Shown: positions 54,569 through 63,084 of the stretch, piece after piece
Layout of the letters: each line of letters starts with the position of its first letter
Position numbering within the stretch: the stretch's first letter is position 1
Assembly (NCBI RefSeq): GCF_019029495.1
Contig: NZ_JAERQM010000001.1
Coordinates: 1,054,001-1,118,000, forward strand
Direction of reading: 5' to 3'
Origin: Falsiroseomonas oleicola
Lineage (GTDB): Bacteria; Pseudomonadota; Alphaproteobacteria; Acetobacterales; Acetobacteraceae
DNA length: 64,000 bases
Program-made: the position numbers and the translations under genes
Notes under the pieces: model-generated
Seen by the model: the letters and a program-made list of their open reading frames with translations, nothing else
Told to the model about the DNA's origin: nothing
Databases searched by the model: none

Positions 54569-54874
54569 TTGCATCGGATCGCTGCGCTATCCCTGTTTCT
54601 GTTGCTCGGACCGGCCCTTGCCACGGCCCAGCAACCGCCCGCCTGCGCCGCCTCCAGCGAATCTCCGCGCACAGCGCAGCAGGTGCAGGATGCCGTGGCA
54701 CAGCACCGTTGCCCTGCTGGCAGCATGCTGCGCGTCGCCATCACCATCGCAGGGCAGGCGATCGTGCTGAAGCAGAGCGGCATGTGCCAGCCGGACAGCG
54801 TTCGCACCTACAGCATGCGGCCAACGCCGCAGACGCATTTCCTGGGGTTTCGCTGCCTGATCGCGGCGCGCTGA
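54569..54874 (+). CDS. Small secreted hypothetical protein
   Basis: A 101-residue protein starting at TTG 54569, with GAGGAG eight bases upstream, giving a clean signal peptide (LHRIAALSLFLLLGPALATAQQ). The mature part is small, with four Cys (ACAA, HRCP, GMCQ, RCL) that could form two disulfides. No family recognised. It follows the A+T-rich gene after 13 bases. Confidence 0.6.
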   Translation: MHRIAALSLFLLLGPALATAQQPPACAASSESPRTAQQVQDAVAQHRCPAGSMLRVAITIAGQAIVLKQSGMCQPDSVRTYSMRPTPQTHFLGFRCLIAAR

Positions 54875-54947
54875 CCACTCCGACTGGGTGCCGAGGCGGC
54901 GTCGCGGCCTCGCCCTCCGCGCCTCGTTGCGGTAAGCGGGGCGGGCC

Positions 54948-56051
54948 ATGTCCCACAACACCTTCGGCCACCTCTTCCGCGTCACCACCTGGGGCGAGTC
55001 CCACGGCGCCGCCATCGGCTGCGTCGTCGATGGCTGCCCGCCGCGCCTGGCGCTGGCGGAGGCGGATATCCAGCCCTTCCTGGACCGCCGCCGCCCTGGC
55101 CAATCCAAATTCGTGACGCAGCGCCAGGAAGCCGATCAGGTGAAGATCCTCTCCGGCATCTTTGAGGGCGTCACCACCGGCACCCCCATCGCGCTGCACA
55201 TCGAAAACACGGACCAGCGCTCCAAGGACTATGGCGAGATCAAGGACCGTTTTCGGCCCGGCCATGCCGACCTGACCTATGAGCTGAAATACGGCGTCCG
55301 CGATTATCGCGGCGGCGGCCGGTCCTCCGCCCGGGAAACCGCCATGCGCGTCGCCGCCGGCGCCGTGGCGCGCAAGGTGCTGGAAGGTGTGACCATCCGC
55401 GGCGCCCTGGTGAATATCGGCGGCGACGAAATCGACCGCAGCCGCTTCGACTGGGCGCAGGTGGACCAGAACCCCTTCTTCTGCCCCGACCCGCTCGCCG
55501 CCGCCCGCTGGGAAGAAAAGCTGACCGCCGCCCGCAAATCCGGCTCCTCCCTCGGCGCGATCGTGGAGGTGGTGGCGGAAGGCGTGCCCCCCGGCCTCGG
55601 CGCGCCGATCTACGGCAAGCTCGATGCGGAACTCGCCAGCGCGCTGATGAGCATCAATGCCGTGAAGGGCGTCGAGATCGGCGATGGTTTTGCGAGTGCC
55701 GCCCTGTCCGGCGAAGGCAATGCCGATGAGATGCGGATGGGGCCGGATGGCCTGGTGCAGTTCGGCTCCAACCACGCCGGCGGCATCCTGGGCGGCATCT
55801 CCACCGGCCAGCCGATCGTCGCCCGCTTCGCAGTGAAGCCCACCTCCTCCATCCTGACGCCACGCCATTCCGTCGACCGCTTCGGCCAGGATGTGGAGGT
55901 GCTGACCAAGGGCCGCCACGACCCCTGCGTCGGCATCCGCGCCGTGCCGGTGGGGGAGGCGATGCTGGCCCTGGTCCTGGCCGATGCCCTGCTGCGCCAC
56001 CGCGCCCAGAACCCGGATGCCCCCGGCCAGGCCCGCCTGCCGCGCAACTGA
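54948..56051 (+). CDS. aroC: Chorismate synthase
   Basis: A 367-residue enzyme with the chorismate synthase signatures [32 protein letters not shown] (FMN/EPSP site), and [13 protein letters not shown]. It converts EPSP to chorismate using reduced FMN, the last step of the shikimate pathway. Start ATG 54948 begins the family head [20 protein letters not shown]. The stop is followed by a 19-base hairpin. Confidence 0.97.
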   Translation: MSHNTFGHLFRVTTWGESHGAAIGCVVDGCPPRLALAEADIQPFLDRRRPGQSKFVTQRQEADQVKILSGIFEGVTTGTPIALHIENTDQRSKDYGEIKDRFRPGHADLTYELKYGVRDYRGGGRSSARETAMRVAAGAVARKVLEGVTIRGALVNIGGDEIDRSRFDWAQVDQNPFFCPDPLAAARWEEKLTAARKSGSSLGAIVEVVAEGVPPGLGAPIYGKLDAELASALMSINAVKGVEIGDGFASAALSGEGNADEMRMGPDGLVQFGSNHAGGILGGISTGQPIVARFAVKPTSSILTPRHSVDRFGQDVEVLTKGRHDPCVGIRAVPVGEAMLALVLADALLRHRAQNPDAPGQARLPRN

Positions 56052-56070
56052 GGCGGCCGCCGAGGCCGCC
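56052..56070 (+). terminator. Stem-loop after aroC
   Basis: GGCGGCC (56052-56058) pairs with GGCCGCC (56064-56070) around a five-base loop, immediately after the aroC stop; no T-run follows. Confidence 0.45.
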
Positions 56071-56115
56071 AAACGTATATCCGACAAAAATACTCGCCTA
56101 TCACGCATCCGGCGC

Positions 56116-56156
56116 TTGACGTTTTCCCTCCGCAAGGGCTTAGGGAGAGGCGTCAA
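56116..56156. promoter_or_regulatory. Imperfect palindrome upstream of the 400-residue gene
   Basis: TTGACG...CGTCAA with inner TCCCTC and GGGAGA arms. TTGACG could also be a -35. It may be an operator of the gene starting at 56175. Confidence 0.35.
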
Positions 56157-56174
56157 CGTGATCGGGTCGCAGTC

Positions 56175-57377
56175 ATGCCTTTCGCCGACCATCGGCCGGA
56201 ACCGGCCGACCTCGACCGTTTCCGCACGCTGTGCGGCGCGCGCCTCTGGGCCAAGCGGCTCGGCGATATCCAGCAACGCACCGCGCTGCCTTCCCTCTCC
56301 GGCCGCGCCGCGCAGCAGCGCCATGCGCTGGAACTGGTGCTGGCCCGGCTCTGCGATCCGAAGGCCCTGGCCCGCGCCACCCCCGCCGAACGCCATGCGG
56401 CTGCCTTTGCGCGGGAAGCGGTGAAGCTCGCCGCCAGCCTGCCGGCCCCGCAGCGCGCCCGGCTGCGGGACCAGATCGCCGCCGGCCTGACCGGCGAGGC
56501 GACGCTGATGCCGCTGTTTCATCTGTTGCGCACCGCCGCGCTGCATCGCAGCCGTGGTTTTGCGGTGGAGTTCACCGGCCTCGCCGAGGAAACGCCCTTC
56601 GACCTGCTGATCCGCCGCGACGGCGTTGCCGCCGAGGTGGTCTGCGAAACCGTCTCCGCCGAGGAAGGCCGGGAAGTGCATCGCGGCGACTGGTGCGCCC
56701 TGGTCGACAAGGTGAATCCGGAGCTTCAGACCTGGCTCGCCGCGCATCCCGGCCGCTACCTGCTGAAGATGACCCTGCCCGGTGGCATGGCCACCGACAG
56801 CCAGGTGGCCGATCTGCATGGCCGCATCGCCGCGCTGCTGGCGGCGCAGAAGCGGCAGGATTCCAGCGCCGATGCGGTGCTGAAGCTCGACCCGCTGGTG
56901 CTCGCCGGCGCCCAGGCCAGCACCCAGGGCCTGCCCGCCCAGCTCCGCGCCCAGTTCGGGGAGGAAGCGCACCTGGCCGTCACCGCCGCGGCCGGGGGCG
57001 GTTCCGTCTTCGTCATGGCGGCGCGCGCGGGGCGGGAGAATTCCATCGCCGGCGCCGTCACCCGCCGCTGCGGCCTGGTGGCGGAAAGCCGGCTCAGCGG
57101 CACGCGGCCCGGGCTGCTGGCGATCTTCGTCGATGACATGGACCGCGCCGAATGGCGGGGCCTGCGCGAAAGGCTGGACCTGGAAGGCGCCGCCCGGCGC
57201 TGGATGACGGAACCCGCCGCGCGCCATGTGGTCGCCGTGGCCTGCACCAGCCGGATGGAGCTGTTCGGCGTGGCCCCGCCGGATGGCGCGCCGGAGGGGG
57301 AGCTGCGCTTCCGCAACCCCGGCCATCCCATGGGAAAGAACCCGGCCCTCGCCCCGGCGGTCGCCTCCTCCCCCTGA
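56175..57377 (+). CDS. Uncharacterised protein with a possible nuclease-like core
   Basis: A 400-residue soluble protein, no recognised family. Residues 1-120 are helical and Arg/Ala-rich. A central part, VEFTGLAEETPFDLLIRRDGVAAEVVCETVS (residues 131-161), places Asp143 and Glu154 eleven residues apart, as in PD-(D/E)xK folds, but the usual Lys is not seen (next residues are VVCE). The rest alternates strands and helices. The gene has its own upstream region and no close partner. Probably a conserved hypothetical protein; nuclease relation uncertain. Confidence 0.55.
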   Translation: MPFADHRPEPADLDRFRTLCGARLWAKRLGDIQQRTALPSLSGRAAQQRHALELVLARLCDPKALARATPAERHAAAFAREAVKLAASLPAPQRARLRDQIAAGLTGEATLMPLFHLLRTAALHRSRGFAVEFTGLAEETPFDLLIRRDGVAAEVVCETVSAEEGREVHRGDWCALVDKVNPELQTWLAAHPGRYLLKMTLPGGMATDSQVADLHGRIAALLAAQKRQDSSADAVLKLDPLVLAGAQASTQGLPAQLRAQFGEEAHLAVTAAAGGGSVFVMAARAGRENSIAGAVTRRCGLVAESRLSGTRPGLLAIFVDDMDRAEWRGLRERLDLEGAARRWMTEPAARHVVAVACTSRMELFGVAPPDGAPEGELRFRNPGHPMGKNPALAPAVASSP

Positions 57378-57484
57378 CAGGCCATCGCGGCCGGCGATCA
57401 CCTGCGCGGGACCGATCTGGAAACGCGGCAACTTTGCCGCGATGGCGCCGGCCAGTATACATCTTGGCCAGGCCGACTCTGCCG

Positions 57485-58213
57485 ATGGCGGAGACGAAAT
57501 CGGCCGACATGGAACCGGGAACGCCGATGACACGGGACAAGAGCGATCCGCCGCGCAGCCTGCGCGAGCAGGCCTATGAGGCGATCAAGCGCGGCATCCT
57601 CGATTCCCGCTACCCCCCCGGCGCGCTGCTGTCGGAAAACCAGCTCGCCGATGAGCTGGAGATCAGCCGCACCCCGATCCGGGAGGCGCTGCGCGAGCTC
57701 GCCGGCGGCGGGCTGGTGCGCATCCTGCCGCAGCGGGGCATCGTGGTTTCCGAACTCTCGGTGCATGACATCGTCGAGGTCTACCAGCTCCGCGAACAGC
57801 TCGAGGGCTTCGCGGTGCGGGTGGCGGCGGAGCGCCTCGGCCCGGCGGATGCCGAGGGGCTGATGGCGGACCATCGCGACGCGCTGGCGCATATGCAGGC
57901 CGGGCGGCTTCGCGCGGCCTATGACTGTTCCGTGCTGATGCACAGCCGGATCATCGCGTTGGCCGGCAATACCAGGCTGGTGCAGTTCATGGCGCAGCTC
58001 GGCGACCAGGTGCACCGCTTCGGCCTGCTGACCCTGCGCCATGGCCGCGTGGAGCGCGCCCTGGCCGAGCACGGCCAGATCATCGAGGCGCTGGTCGACA
58101 ACCGGCCCGAGGATGCCGAGGAGCTGATGCGCCAGCACCTGCGCGCCGACCGCGACCTGGCACTGCGCGTGGTGCTGCCCGCCGGGGTGATGCAGCCGGA
58201 GCTGACCGCCTGA
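57485..58213 (+). CDS. GntR-family transcriptional regulator (FCD/FadR type)
   Basis: A 242-residue regulator. The winged helix (residues 25-90) contains EQAYEAIKRGILDSRYPPGALLSENQLADELEISRTPIREALRELAG and VRILPQRGIVV. A helical FCD ligand domain follows (VHDIVEVYQLREQLEG, MHSRIIALAGNTRL, HGQIIEALVDNRPEDAEELMRQHL). FCD members often sense organic acids with a metal. It is convergent with the leftward catabolic operon and might regulate it; that is an inference. Confidence 0.9.
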   Translation: MAETKSADMEPGTPMTRDKSDPPRSLREQAYEAIKRGILDSRYPPGALLSENQLADELEISRTPIREALRELAGGGLVRILPQRGIVVSELSVHDIVEVYQLREQLEGFAVRVAAERLGPADAEGLMADHRDALAHMQAGRLRAAYDCSVLMHSRIIALAGNTRLVQFMAQLGDQVHRFGLLTLRHGRVERALAEHGQIIEALVDNRPEDAEELMRQHLRADRDLALRVVLPAGVMQPELTA

Positions 58214-58219
58214 TCCCGG

Positions 58220-58858
58220 CTATGGCAAGGCGTGTTCGGTGAAGCCGTTCGCCTTCAGCAGGTCCCGCGCCGCCCTGATCGGCGCGGGCACCTCGCAGGG
58301 CGTCTGGAAGCCCAGGGCCGGATAGGCGATCAGCCGGTCGATATCGCCGACCATCTCATTGACCAGCCGGTGCCGGAAATCCGCATCGGTGACATAGGCG
58401 TCGAAGCCGAGCGGCGGCGCATCGACCCGCGCGGCAAGCCCCGGCCATTGCACGGGCAGGGTATGCCGCACCCGCAGGATGGTCTGCGGCTTGGTCACGA
58501 AGACCGCCTGCGCCACCTGCCACCAGGCACTGAGCGCGCGGGCGAAGGCGATGTTCTCGCCGATATGGGTGGCGCGCGGCTCCAGCGTGATGCGCCCAGG
58601 CGCAACGCCATGGTCCAGCATGATGCCCGCAAAAACCTCCGCCTCCGTCGCCGGCCAGCGGCCGCGCGTCCAGTTGCCGTCGCGCCCGGTGCAGATCACG
58701 CGGGCCGCCGGATGGCGCCGCGCCAGCCCGGCCGCATGGACGGCGACGCGGGTGTCGTAGCTGCCGAGGCAGACGATGAGGTCCGCCGGCCCCGGCGGAT
58801 CGGGCACCGCCAGGAAGGCGAAAAGCGCCCGGGCGGCGGCCTCCAGCTCCGGCGGCAT
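58220..58858 (-). CDS. YdcF/ElyC (DUF218) family protein
   Basis: A 212-residue protein with the DUF218 pattern: DLIVCLGSYDTRVAVHAAGLARRHPAARVICTGRDG, MLDHGVAPGRITLEPRATHIGENIAFARAL, and VTKPQTILRVR. It lacks a membrane segment, as in E. coli YdcF rather than ElyC. Function unknown; YdcF binds S-adenosylmethionine. It starts in the stop of the tandem hydrolase gene (one-base TGATG overlap), so it belongs to the same operon. Confidence 0.85.
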   Translation of the reverse strand: MPPELEAAARALFAFLAVPDPPGPADLIVCLGSYDTRVAVHAAGLARRHPAARVICTGRDGNWTRGRWPATEAEVFAGIMLDHGVAPGRITLEPRATHIGENIAFARALSAWWQVAQAVFVTKPQTILRVRHTLPVQWPGLAARVDAPPLGFDAYVTDADFRHRLVNEMVGDIDRLIAYPALGFQTPCEVPAPIRAARDLLKANGFTEHALP

Positions 58859-60522
58859 CAGCCGGCCAGCGCCGCCCGGATCACCGCGACCTTGTCCGGC
58901 ACGTTGTCGCCGCAGCGCAGCAGGCTGGCTTCCGGCCGCACCGCCTGGACCAGGGGCATGCACTGGCCGAACAGGTCGTTCTCCGCCTCCAGCAGCACGA
59001 CGCGATGCGGCAGGGCCGCCAGGCGTTCCTGCAACGGCCAGGCGAGCAGCGCCTGCCAGGCCGGGCCGAAACTGGCCGGGTTCTTCGCCACCTGGCGGAT
59101 TTCCGCCTGAAGCCGTTCCGGCTCGATGCGGGGCTCGACAGCGCGGGCCGTCTCCAGCCGGCGATCCCACCAGGGGAACCACAGGCCCATGTCGCGGCGC
59201 ATGTGCCACATCCGCAACAGGTGCGAGCCGTCCCAGACCGGCGTCACATCCGGCGCCCAGCGCGGCGCCCATTCCGCCCGCAGCCGCGGCGGCAGCGCGA
59301 TCGGCGCGGCCAGCAGCACGGACAGCGCCCGGTCCGGCCGGGCGGTCGCCGCCGCCACCACGGTGGAGGCGCCCGCATTATGGCCGAACAGATGCGCCGC
59401 CGGCACGCCGAGCGCGTCGCAGACGCCCCAGAGCGCCTCCGCCCAGGCTTCCGGCCCCTGCGCGCCATCCTCCCGGGGCTCGCTCTCGCCATGGCCGGGC
59501 GGGTCGAAGGCGATGGTCGGGATATCCAGCGCGCCCAGCAATTCCTCATAGAGGGCGGAGGCACCCGGGACATGCGGCGCCAAGACCAGGGGCGGGCCGG
59601 CATGGATGTCGCCCACCACCCGCACCAGCACCTGGCGGCCACCGACATCGACGTAGTTGGTGGTGCTGCGCCCGGCGATGGGCGTGGCCATCGGGGCCGG
59701 TGGCACATCGCCGCGCGGCGGATGGCGCAGCAGGATGGCGCGCTCCGCCGCCGCGGCCGCCAGCGGATCGCGCGGCATCTCCTGCACCCAGGCCTCGGGC
59801 GGATAGGCCGCCATGGTGCGGTGCTGGCTGTCGCCCGGGCGGTTGCCGAAGCAGACTGGCACGTGCAGCTCCGGCAGCACCGCCAGGCCGGCATGGCGGA
59901 AGGCCGCGGCATAGCCGATGCGGTAGCCGTCCCCGGCCTCCAGCAATTCGACCACGCCGCGATGGTTGAACTCCGGGTCGGGCGCGTCGGTATCGGCGCG
60001 GAAGGCGAGGCTCTGGTTGTGCCAGGGCCAGAAGACATGCTGGTCGCGGTAGCGATACCAAAGCCAGACCAGATGGCTGCCATCCCATTCCGGCACCAAG
60101 GGCAGCAGGTACTTTTTCAGTCGCTCCTCCGCCGCCTTGGCGGTGAAGACCGGGAAGCCGTCGGTCAGCGCCATGGCGCAGCGGTCCGGATGGCGGCGCG
60201 CATATTCCACGGCGATGGAGGCACCCGTGTGCCGGCCATAGGTGGAGGCCTGCTCGACGCCCAGCGCCGCCAGAGCCTCCGCCAGCGCATCGGCGAAATC
60301 CTCGATCTCGGGCGGGTCGTTGGGCAGCAGGTCGGACAGGCCGAAGCCCGGCGTGTCGAAGGCCAGGGCGGTGAAGCTGCCCGCAAAAACCTCCTGCACC
60401 GGTTGCAGCACCTTGGCCGAGCAGGGCGAGGCGTGCAGCAGAGCCACCGCCGGCCCCTGCCCGATCCGCGTGTAGTGGACGCGGCGATTGCCGATCGTCA
60501 GGAAATGCCGCGTCAGTTTCAT
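58858..60522 (-). CDS. Tandem alpha/beta hydrolase-fold protein with both serine nucleophiles replaced
   Basis: A 554-residue protein with two alpha/beta hydrolase units (residues 1-275 and 285-554). In the first unit the nucleophile elbow is GRHTG, with His98 where Ser is expected; in the second it is GHNAG, with Asn382. Each unit shares a WDGSHL(V/L) motif and a FPW/FWPW segment, so one arose by duplication. AFDTPGFG and AFDPPGHGES give the strand/oxyanion parts. Likely a non-hydrolytic binding, lyase or acyl-transfer type. Overlaps the upstream oxidase gene (ATGA). Confidence 0.8.
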   Translation of the reverse strand: MKLTRHFLTIGNRRVHYTRIGQGPAVALLHASPCSAKVLQPVQEVFAGSFTALAFDTPGFGLSDLLPNDPPEIEDFADALAEALAALGVEQASTYGRHTGASIAVEYARRHPDRCAMALTDGFPVFTAKAAEERLKKYLLPLVPEWDGSHLVWLWYRYRDQHVFWPWHNQSLAFRADTDAPDPEFNHRGVVELLEAGDGYRIGYAAAFRHAGLAVLPELHVPVCFGNRPGDSQHRTMAAYPPEAWVQEMPRDPLAAAAAERAILLRHPPRGDVPPAPMATPIAGRSTTNYVDVGGRQVLVRVVGDIHAGPPLVLAPHVPGASALYEELLGALDIPTIAFDPPGHGESEPREDGAQGPEAWAEALWGVCDALGVPAAHLFGHNAGASTVVAAATARPDRALSVLLAAPIALPPRLRAEWAPRWAPDVTPVWDGSHLLRMWHMRRDMGLWFPWWDRRLETARAVEPRIEPERLQAEIRQVAKNPASFGPAWQALLAWPLQERLAALPHRVVLLEAENDLFGQCMPLVQAVRPEASLLRCGDNVPDKVAVIRAALAG

Positions 60523-62057
60523 GTCTTCTGCGACCCTTCCAGCGCCCCCGGATTCATCCGTCCGCGCGGGTCCAGCATGGCCTTCACCGTGTGCAGCAAC
60601 TGCGCCGCCCCCGGTTCCATCCGCGAGCCCAGCTTGTAGAAGCGGCCGATCTGGGCATGCACCGCGCCATGCTGGTCCATGATGCCCGACAGCGTGTCCC
60701 GCGCCCGCCGCACCAGGTCGCGTGCCGCCGGGTTGGGCGGGAAGCTGCTGAAGCGCGCGCGGTTGCTCTCCGACAGGTTCTGCAGATGCAGCGCGTCCAG
60801 CGCGTCGCGCCAATAGAACATCGGCTCGATCGTCACATAGGCGCCGAGCGAGGAGATGATGTGGCTGATGCTGACCCCGGCCTCCGCCAGCTCCACGGAG
60901 AGCGTGGCGTATTCAGCCTCCAGCGCCGCGAGGCAGGCGCTGGCAGCGCCCAGCGACAGCATGCCATGCACCGGCACCCAGCGTTCCCCATCCGGCCCCA
61001 CCAGGCCACGGATGGAATAGGGCCGGGCGCGCAGGGCCTTGGGGATGGAGGGCGTCACCTCCGTCCCGCCCGCTTCCAGGCACAGGCGGCGGGCGACCTC
61101 GATGCCGGCCGCGGCGGCGGCCTCCGTCACGCCATCCGCCGTCAGGTGCAGCGACCAGGCGGGTTCCACCCGGCTTGCGCGGGCGGTGCGGGCCAGGCCG
61201 GCGACATCGCGCATGGCCTTGTAGACGGAGCCCGCCCGGGCGGCGACGGCGCCTGCCGTGCGCAGCGCCTCCACCGCCTCCACCTTCGCGGCGCTGCGGC
61301 TGCGGACGGGGTCCATGGCGAAGGCACGGGTCACGCAATTGGCCTGCGCCACGCGCACCATGGCGGCCATCATCGCCGCGCCGCTTTCGAAGGTGAAGGA
61401 GCCGAAGGCCGCCTCCCGCTCCGGCGCCAGGCGCAGCGCCACCTCGGTCTTCACCCCGAAGGCGCCGCAATCGCCGAGGAAAAGGCCCGTCAGGTCCGGG
61501 CCCATATGGCGCCAGAAGGGCGGTGCGTTGCGCAGCGCCAGCGCGCCGGTGCGCACCGCATTGCCATCCGCGAGCACCACGGACAGGCCGAGAATGCCAT
61601 CCATCCCGCCCGGCAGGTTCTGGGCCACCGTGCCGCCGATGGTGCTGACCGAGCCGGAGATGGGCGAGGCCTGGGCGGCGCGCAGCCCATGCGGCGCGAG
61701 CGCGGTCGCCAGCGCCTGCCAGGTGGCGCCGGCGCCGACCACGGCGGTGAGGTTCGCGGCATCGATGCGGATGCCATCCATCCGCACCGTATCCACCACC
61801 ACGGCCGGCGCATTGGGCACCACGCCGGCGGTGTAGGACAGGCCGGCGCCGCGCGGCACGATCGGACGGCCGAATTCCGCCAGCAGGCGGAGCGCGGTGG
61901 CCGTCTCCTCCGTATTGCCGGGGCGGATGACCATCTCGGCCGGCGCCGCGCCGGGCCAGTCGAACAGGTCGGCGGTGGCCAGGGCGCAGGAGGCCGCATC
62001 CGTCGCGACATGCGCCGCGCCCAGCCGCTGCGCCAGCGCCGCCGCAAGGGATGTCAC
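60519..62057 (-). CDS. FAD-binding oxidase (GlcD/VAO type)
   Basis: A 512-residue flavoprotein of the PCMH/VAO family. The FAD domain has VIRPGNTEETATALRLLAEFG and VPRGAGLSYTAG, GSVSTIGGTVAQNL, and FLGDCGAFGVKTEVALRLAP. The C-terminal cap carries the substrate site (MDQHGAVHAQIGRFYKLG). It would oxidise a hydroxy acid or phenolic compound. GTG start 62057. A REP-like copy separates it from the upstream amidohydrolase gene, but the operon direction continues. Confidence 0.88.
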   Translation of the reverse strand: MTSLAAALAQRLGAAHVATDAASCALATADLFDWPGAAPAEMVIRPGNTEETATALRLLAEFGRPIVPRGAGLSYTAGVVPNAPAVVVDTVRMDGIRIDAANLTAVVGAGATWQALATALAPHGLRAAQASPISGSVSTIGGTVAQNLPGGMDGILGLSVVLADGNAVRTGALALRNAPPFWRHMGPDLTGLFLGDCGAFGVKTEVALRLAPEREAAFGSFTFESGAAMMAAMVRVAQANCVTRAFAMDPVRSRSAAKVEAVEALRTAGAVAARAGSVYKAMRDVAGLARTARASRVEPAWSLHLTADGVTEAAAAAGIEVARRLCLEAGGTEVTPSIPKALRARPYSIRGLVGPDGERWVPVHGMLSLGAASACLAALEAEYATLSVELAEAGVSISHIISSLGAYVTIEPMFYWRDALDALHLQNLSESNRARFSSFPPNPAARDLVRRARDTLSGIMDQHGAVHAQIGRFYKLGSRMEPGAAQLLHTVKAMLDPRGRMNPGALEGSQKT

Positions 62058-62080
62058 TGTACTGCCCTCAGACGCCGGGC

Positions 62081-62155
62081 GGCCGCTCCGCGGCCTTGGC
62101 TGCGCCGCATTGGCGGCGGCGCCCGTTCGGGCGCTCGGCCGGCCAGAGCCGGCCG
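62081..62155. repeat. REP-like palindromic repeat, copy B
   Basis: GGCCGCTCCG, TTGGCTGCGCCGCATTGGCG, GCGGCGCCCG, GCGCTCGG, then CCGGCCAGAGCCGG. The core matches copy A at 33714-33796. It lies in the 127-base gap of an operon. Confidence 0.6.
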
Positions 62156-62184
62156 CAGGCTGCGCCGATCTTGCTTGCGTCGTG

Positions 62185-63084
62185 TCATGCCGGCGTATCT
62201 CTGAGGTTGAAGATTCTGATGGCGTTGTTCCGCAGAATCTTCTTCAGCGGCTCGGGCCGGAAGGCCAGGTCGTGCATCTCGTTCATCGCGCGCTCCGGGT
62301 CGATCACCGCCCAATCCGTGCCGAACAGGAATTTGTCCTGGCCGTAGGTGTTCGCATAGTGCACCGCCTGTTGTGGCCAATGTTTCGGCGCATAGGCATC
62401 ACCCGCCATGTACACATTCGGGTGTTTCGTGCAGACGGAGATCATCTCGTCGGTCCAGGGGTAGCCCAGATGGATGCCGATGATGGTCAGTTCGGGGAAG
62501 TGCATCGCCACCCGGTCCAGCGTCATCGGCCGCCCGACGGAAGGCAGGCGGCGGTCGGATTGATAGACCAGGCAATGCCCGACCTGCATCATGATCGGCA
62601 CGCCCAATTCCGCGCAACGGGCGTAGTAGGGGTAGTAGATCGCCGCATCCGGCGCCTCGCTGAACCAGTGCGGGTAAAAATGCCCGCCGACGAAGCCGTA
62701 TTCCTTGATCGCGACATCCAGTTCCTTCAGCCCGGCGATGCCGCGGGTCGGGTCGATGCCGGCGAGGCCGGAAAAGCGGTCCGGATACTTCGCGCAGATG
62801 TCGCGCACCCATTCATAGGGGATCTCGATCGAGCCCCGCACCCGCAGGTCGCCGCAGCGCACGGCGATCAGGAAGGATCGCTCGATGCCGGCGCGGTCCA
62901 TCTTGCGCAGGTAGTCCTCGATGGAGACGCCGCGGCGGTCATCCTCCTTGGTCCTGACCTGGCTGCGGAAGCGGTCATCGGTCGGGATGCGGCCCTCGGC
63001 GAAGGCTTCCGGGGTGAAGACATTCACCACGATGTCGATCGCGCCATAGCCGGTGCGGGTGGCGGCGGGGTCGAAGGTGGTCAT
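62185..63084 (-). CDS. Amidohydrolase-2 family protein
   Basis: A 299-residue TIM-barrel protein of the amidohydrolase-2 group (gamma-resorcylate decarboxylase-like). GGHFYPHWFSEAPDA, GIHLGYPWTDEMI and FGTDWAVIDPERA supply candidate metal ligands, and KKILRNNAIRIFNL closes the barrel. The usual N-terminal HxH of the metal site is absent (it reads IVVNVF), so the metal set is reduced. Likely a decarboxylase or hydrolase of an aromatic or dicarboxylic acid; substrate unclear. Four-base overlap with the ABC ATPase gene. Confidence 0.82.
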   Translation of the reverse strand: MTTFDPAATRTGYGAIDIVVNVFTPEAFAEGRIPTDDRFRSQVRTKEDDRRGVSIEDYLRKMDRAGIERSFLIAVRCGDLRVRGSIEIPYEWVRDICAKYPDRFSGLAGIDPTRGIAGLKELDVAIKEYGFVGGHFYPHWFSEAPDAAIYYPYYARCAELGVPIMMQVGHCLVYQSDRRLPSVGRPMTLDRVAMHFPELTIIGIHLGYPWTDEMISVCTKHPNVYMAGDAYAPKHWPQQAVHYANTYGQDKFLFGTDWAVIDPERAMNEMHDLAFRPEPLKKILRNNAIRIFNLRDTPA

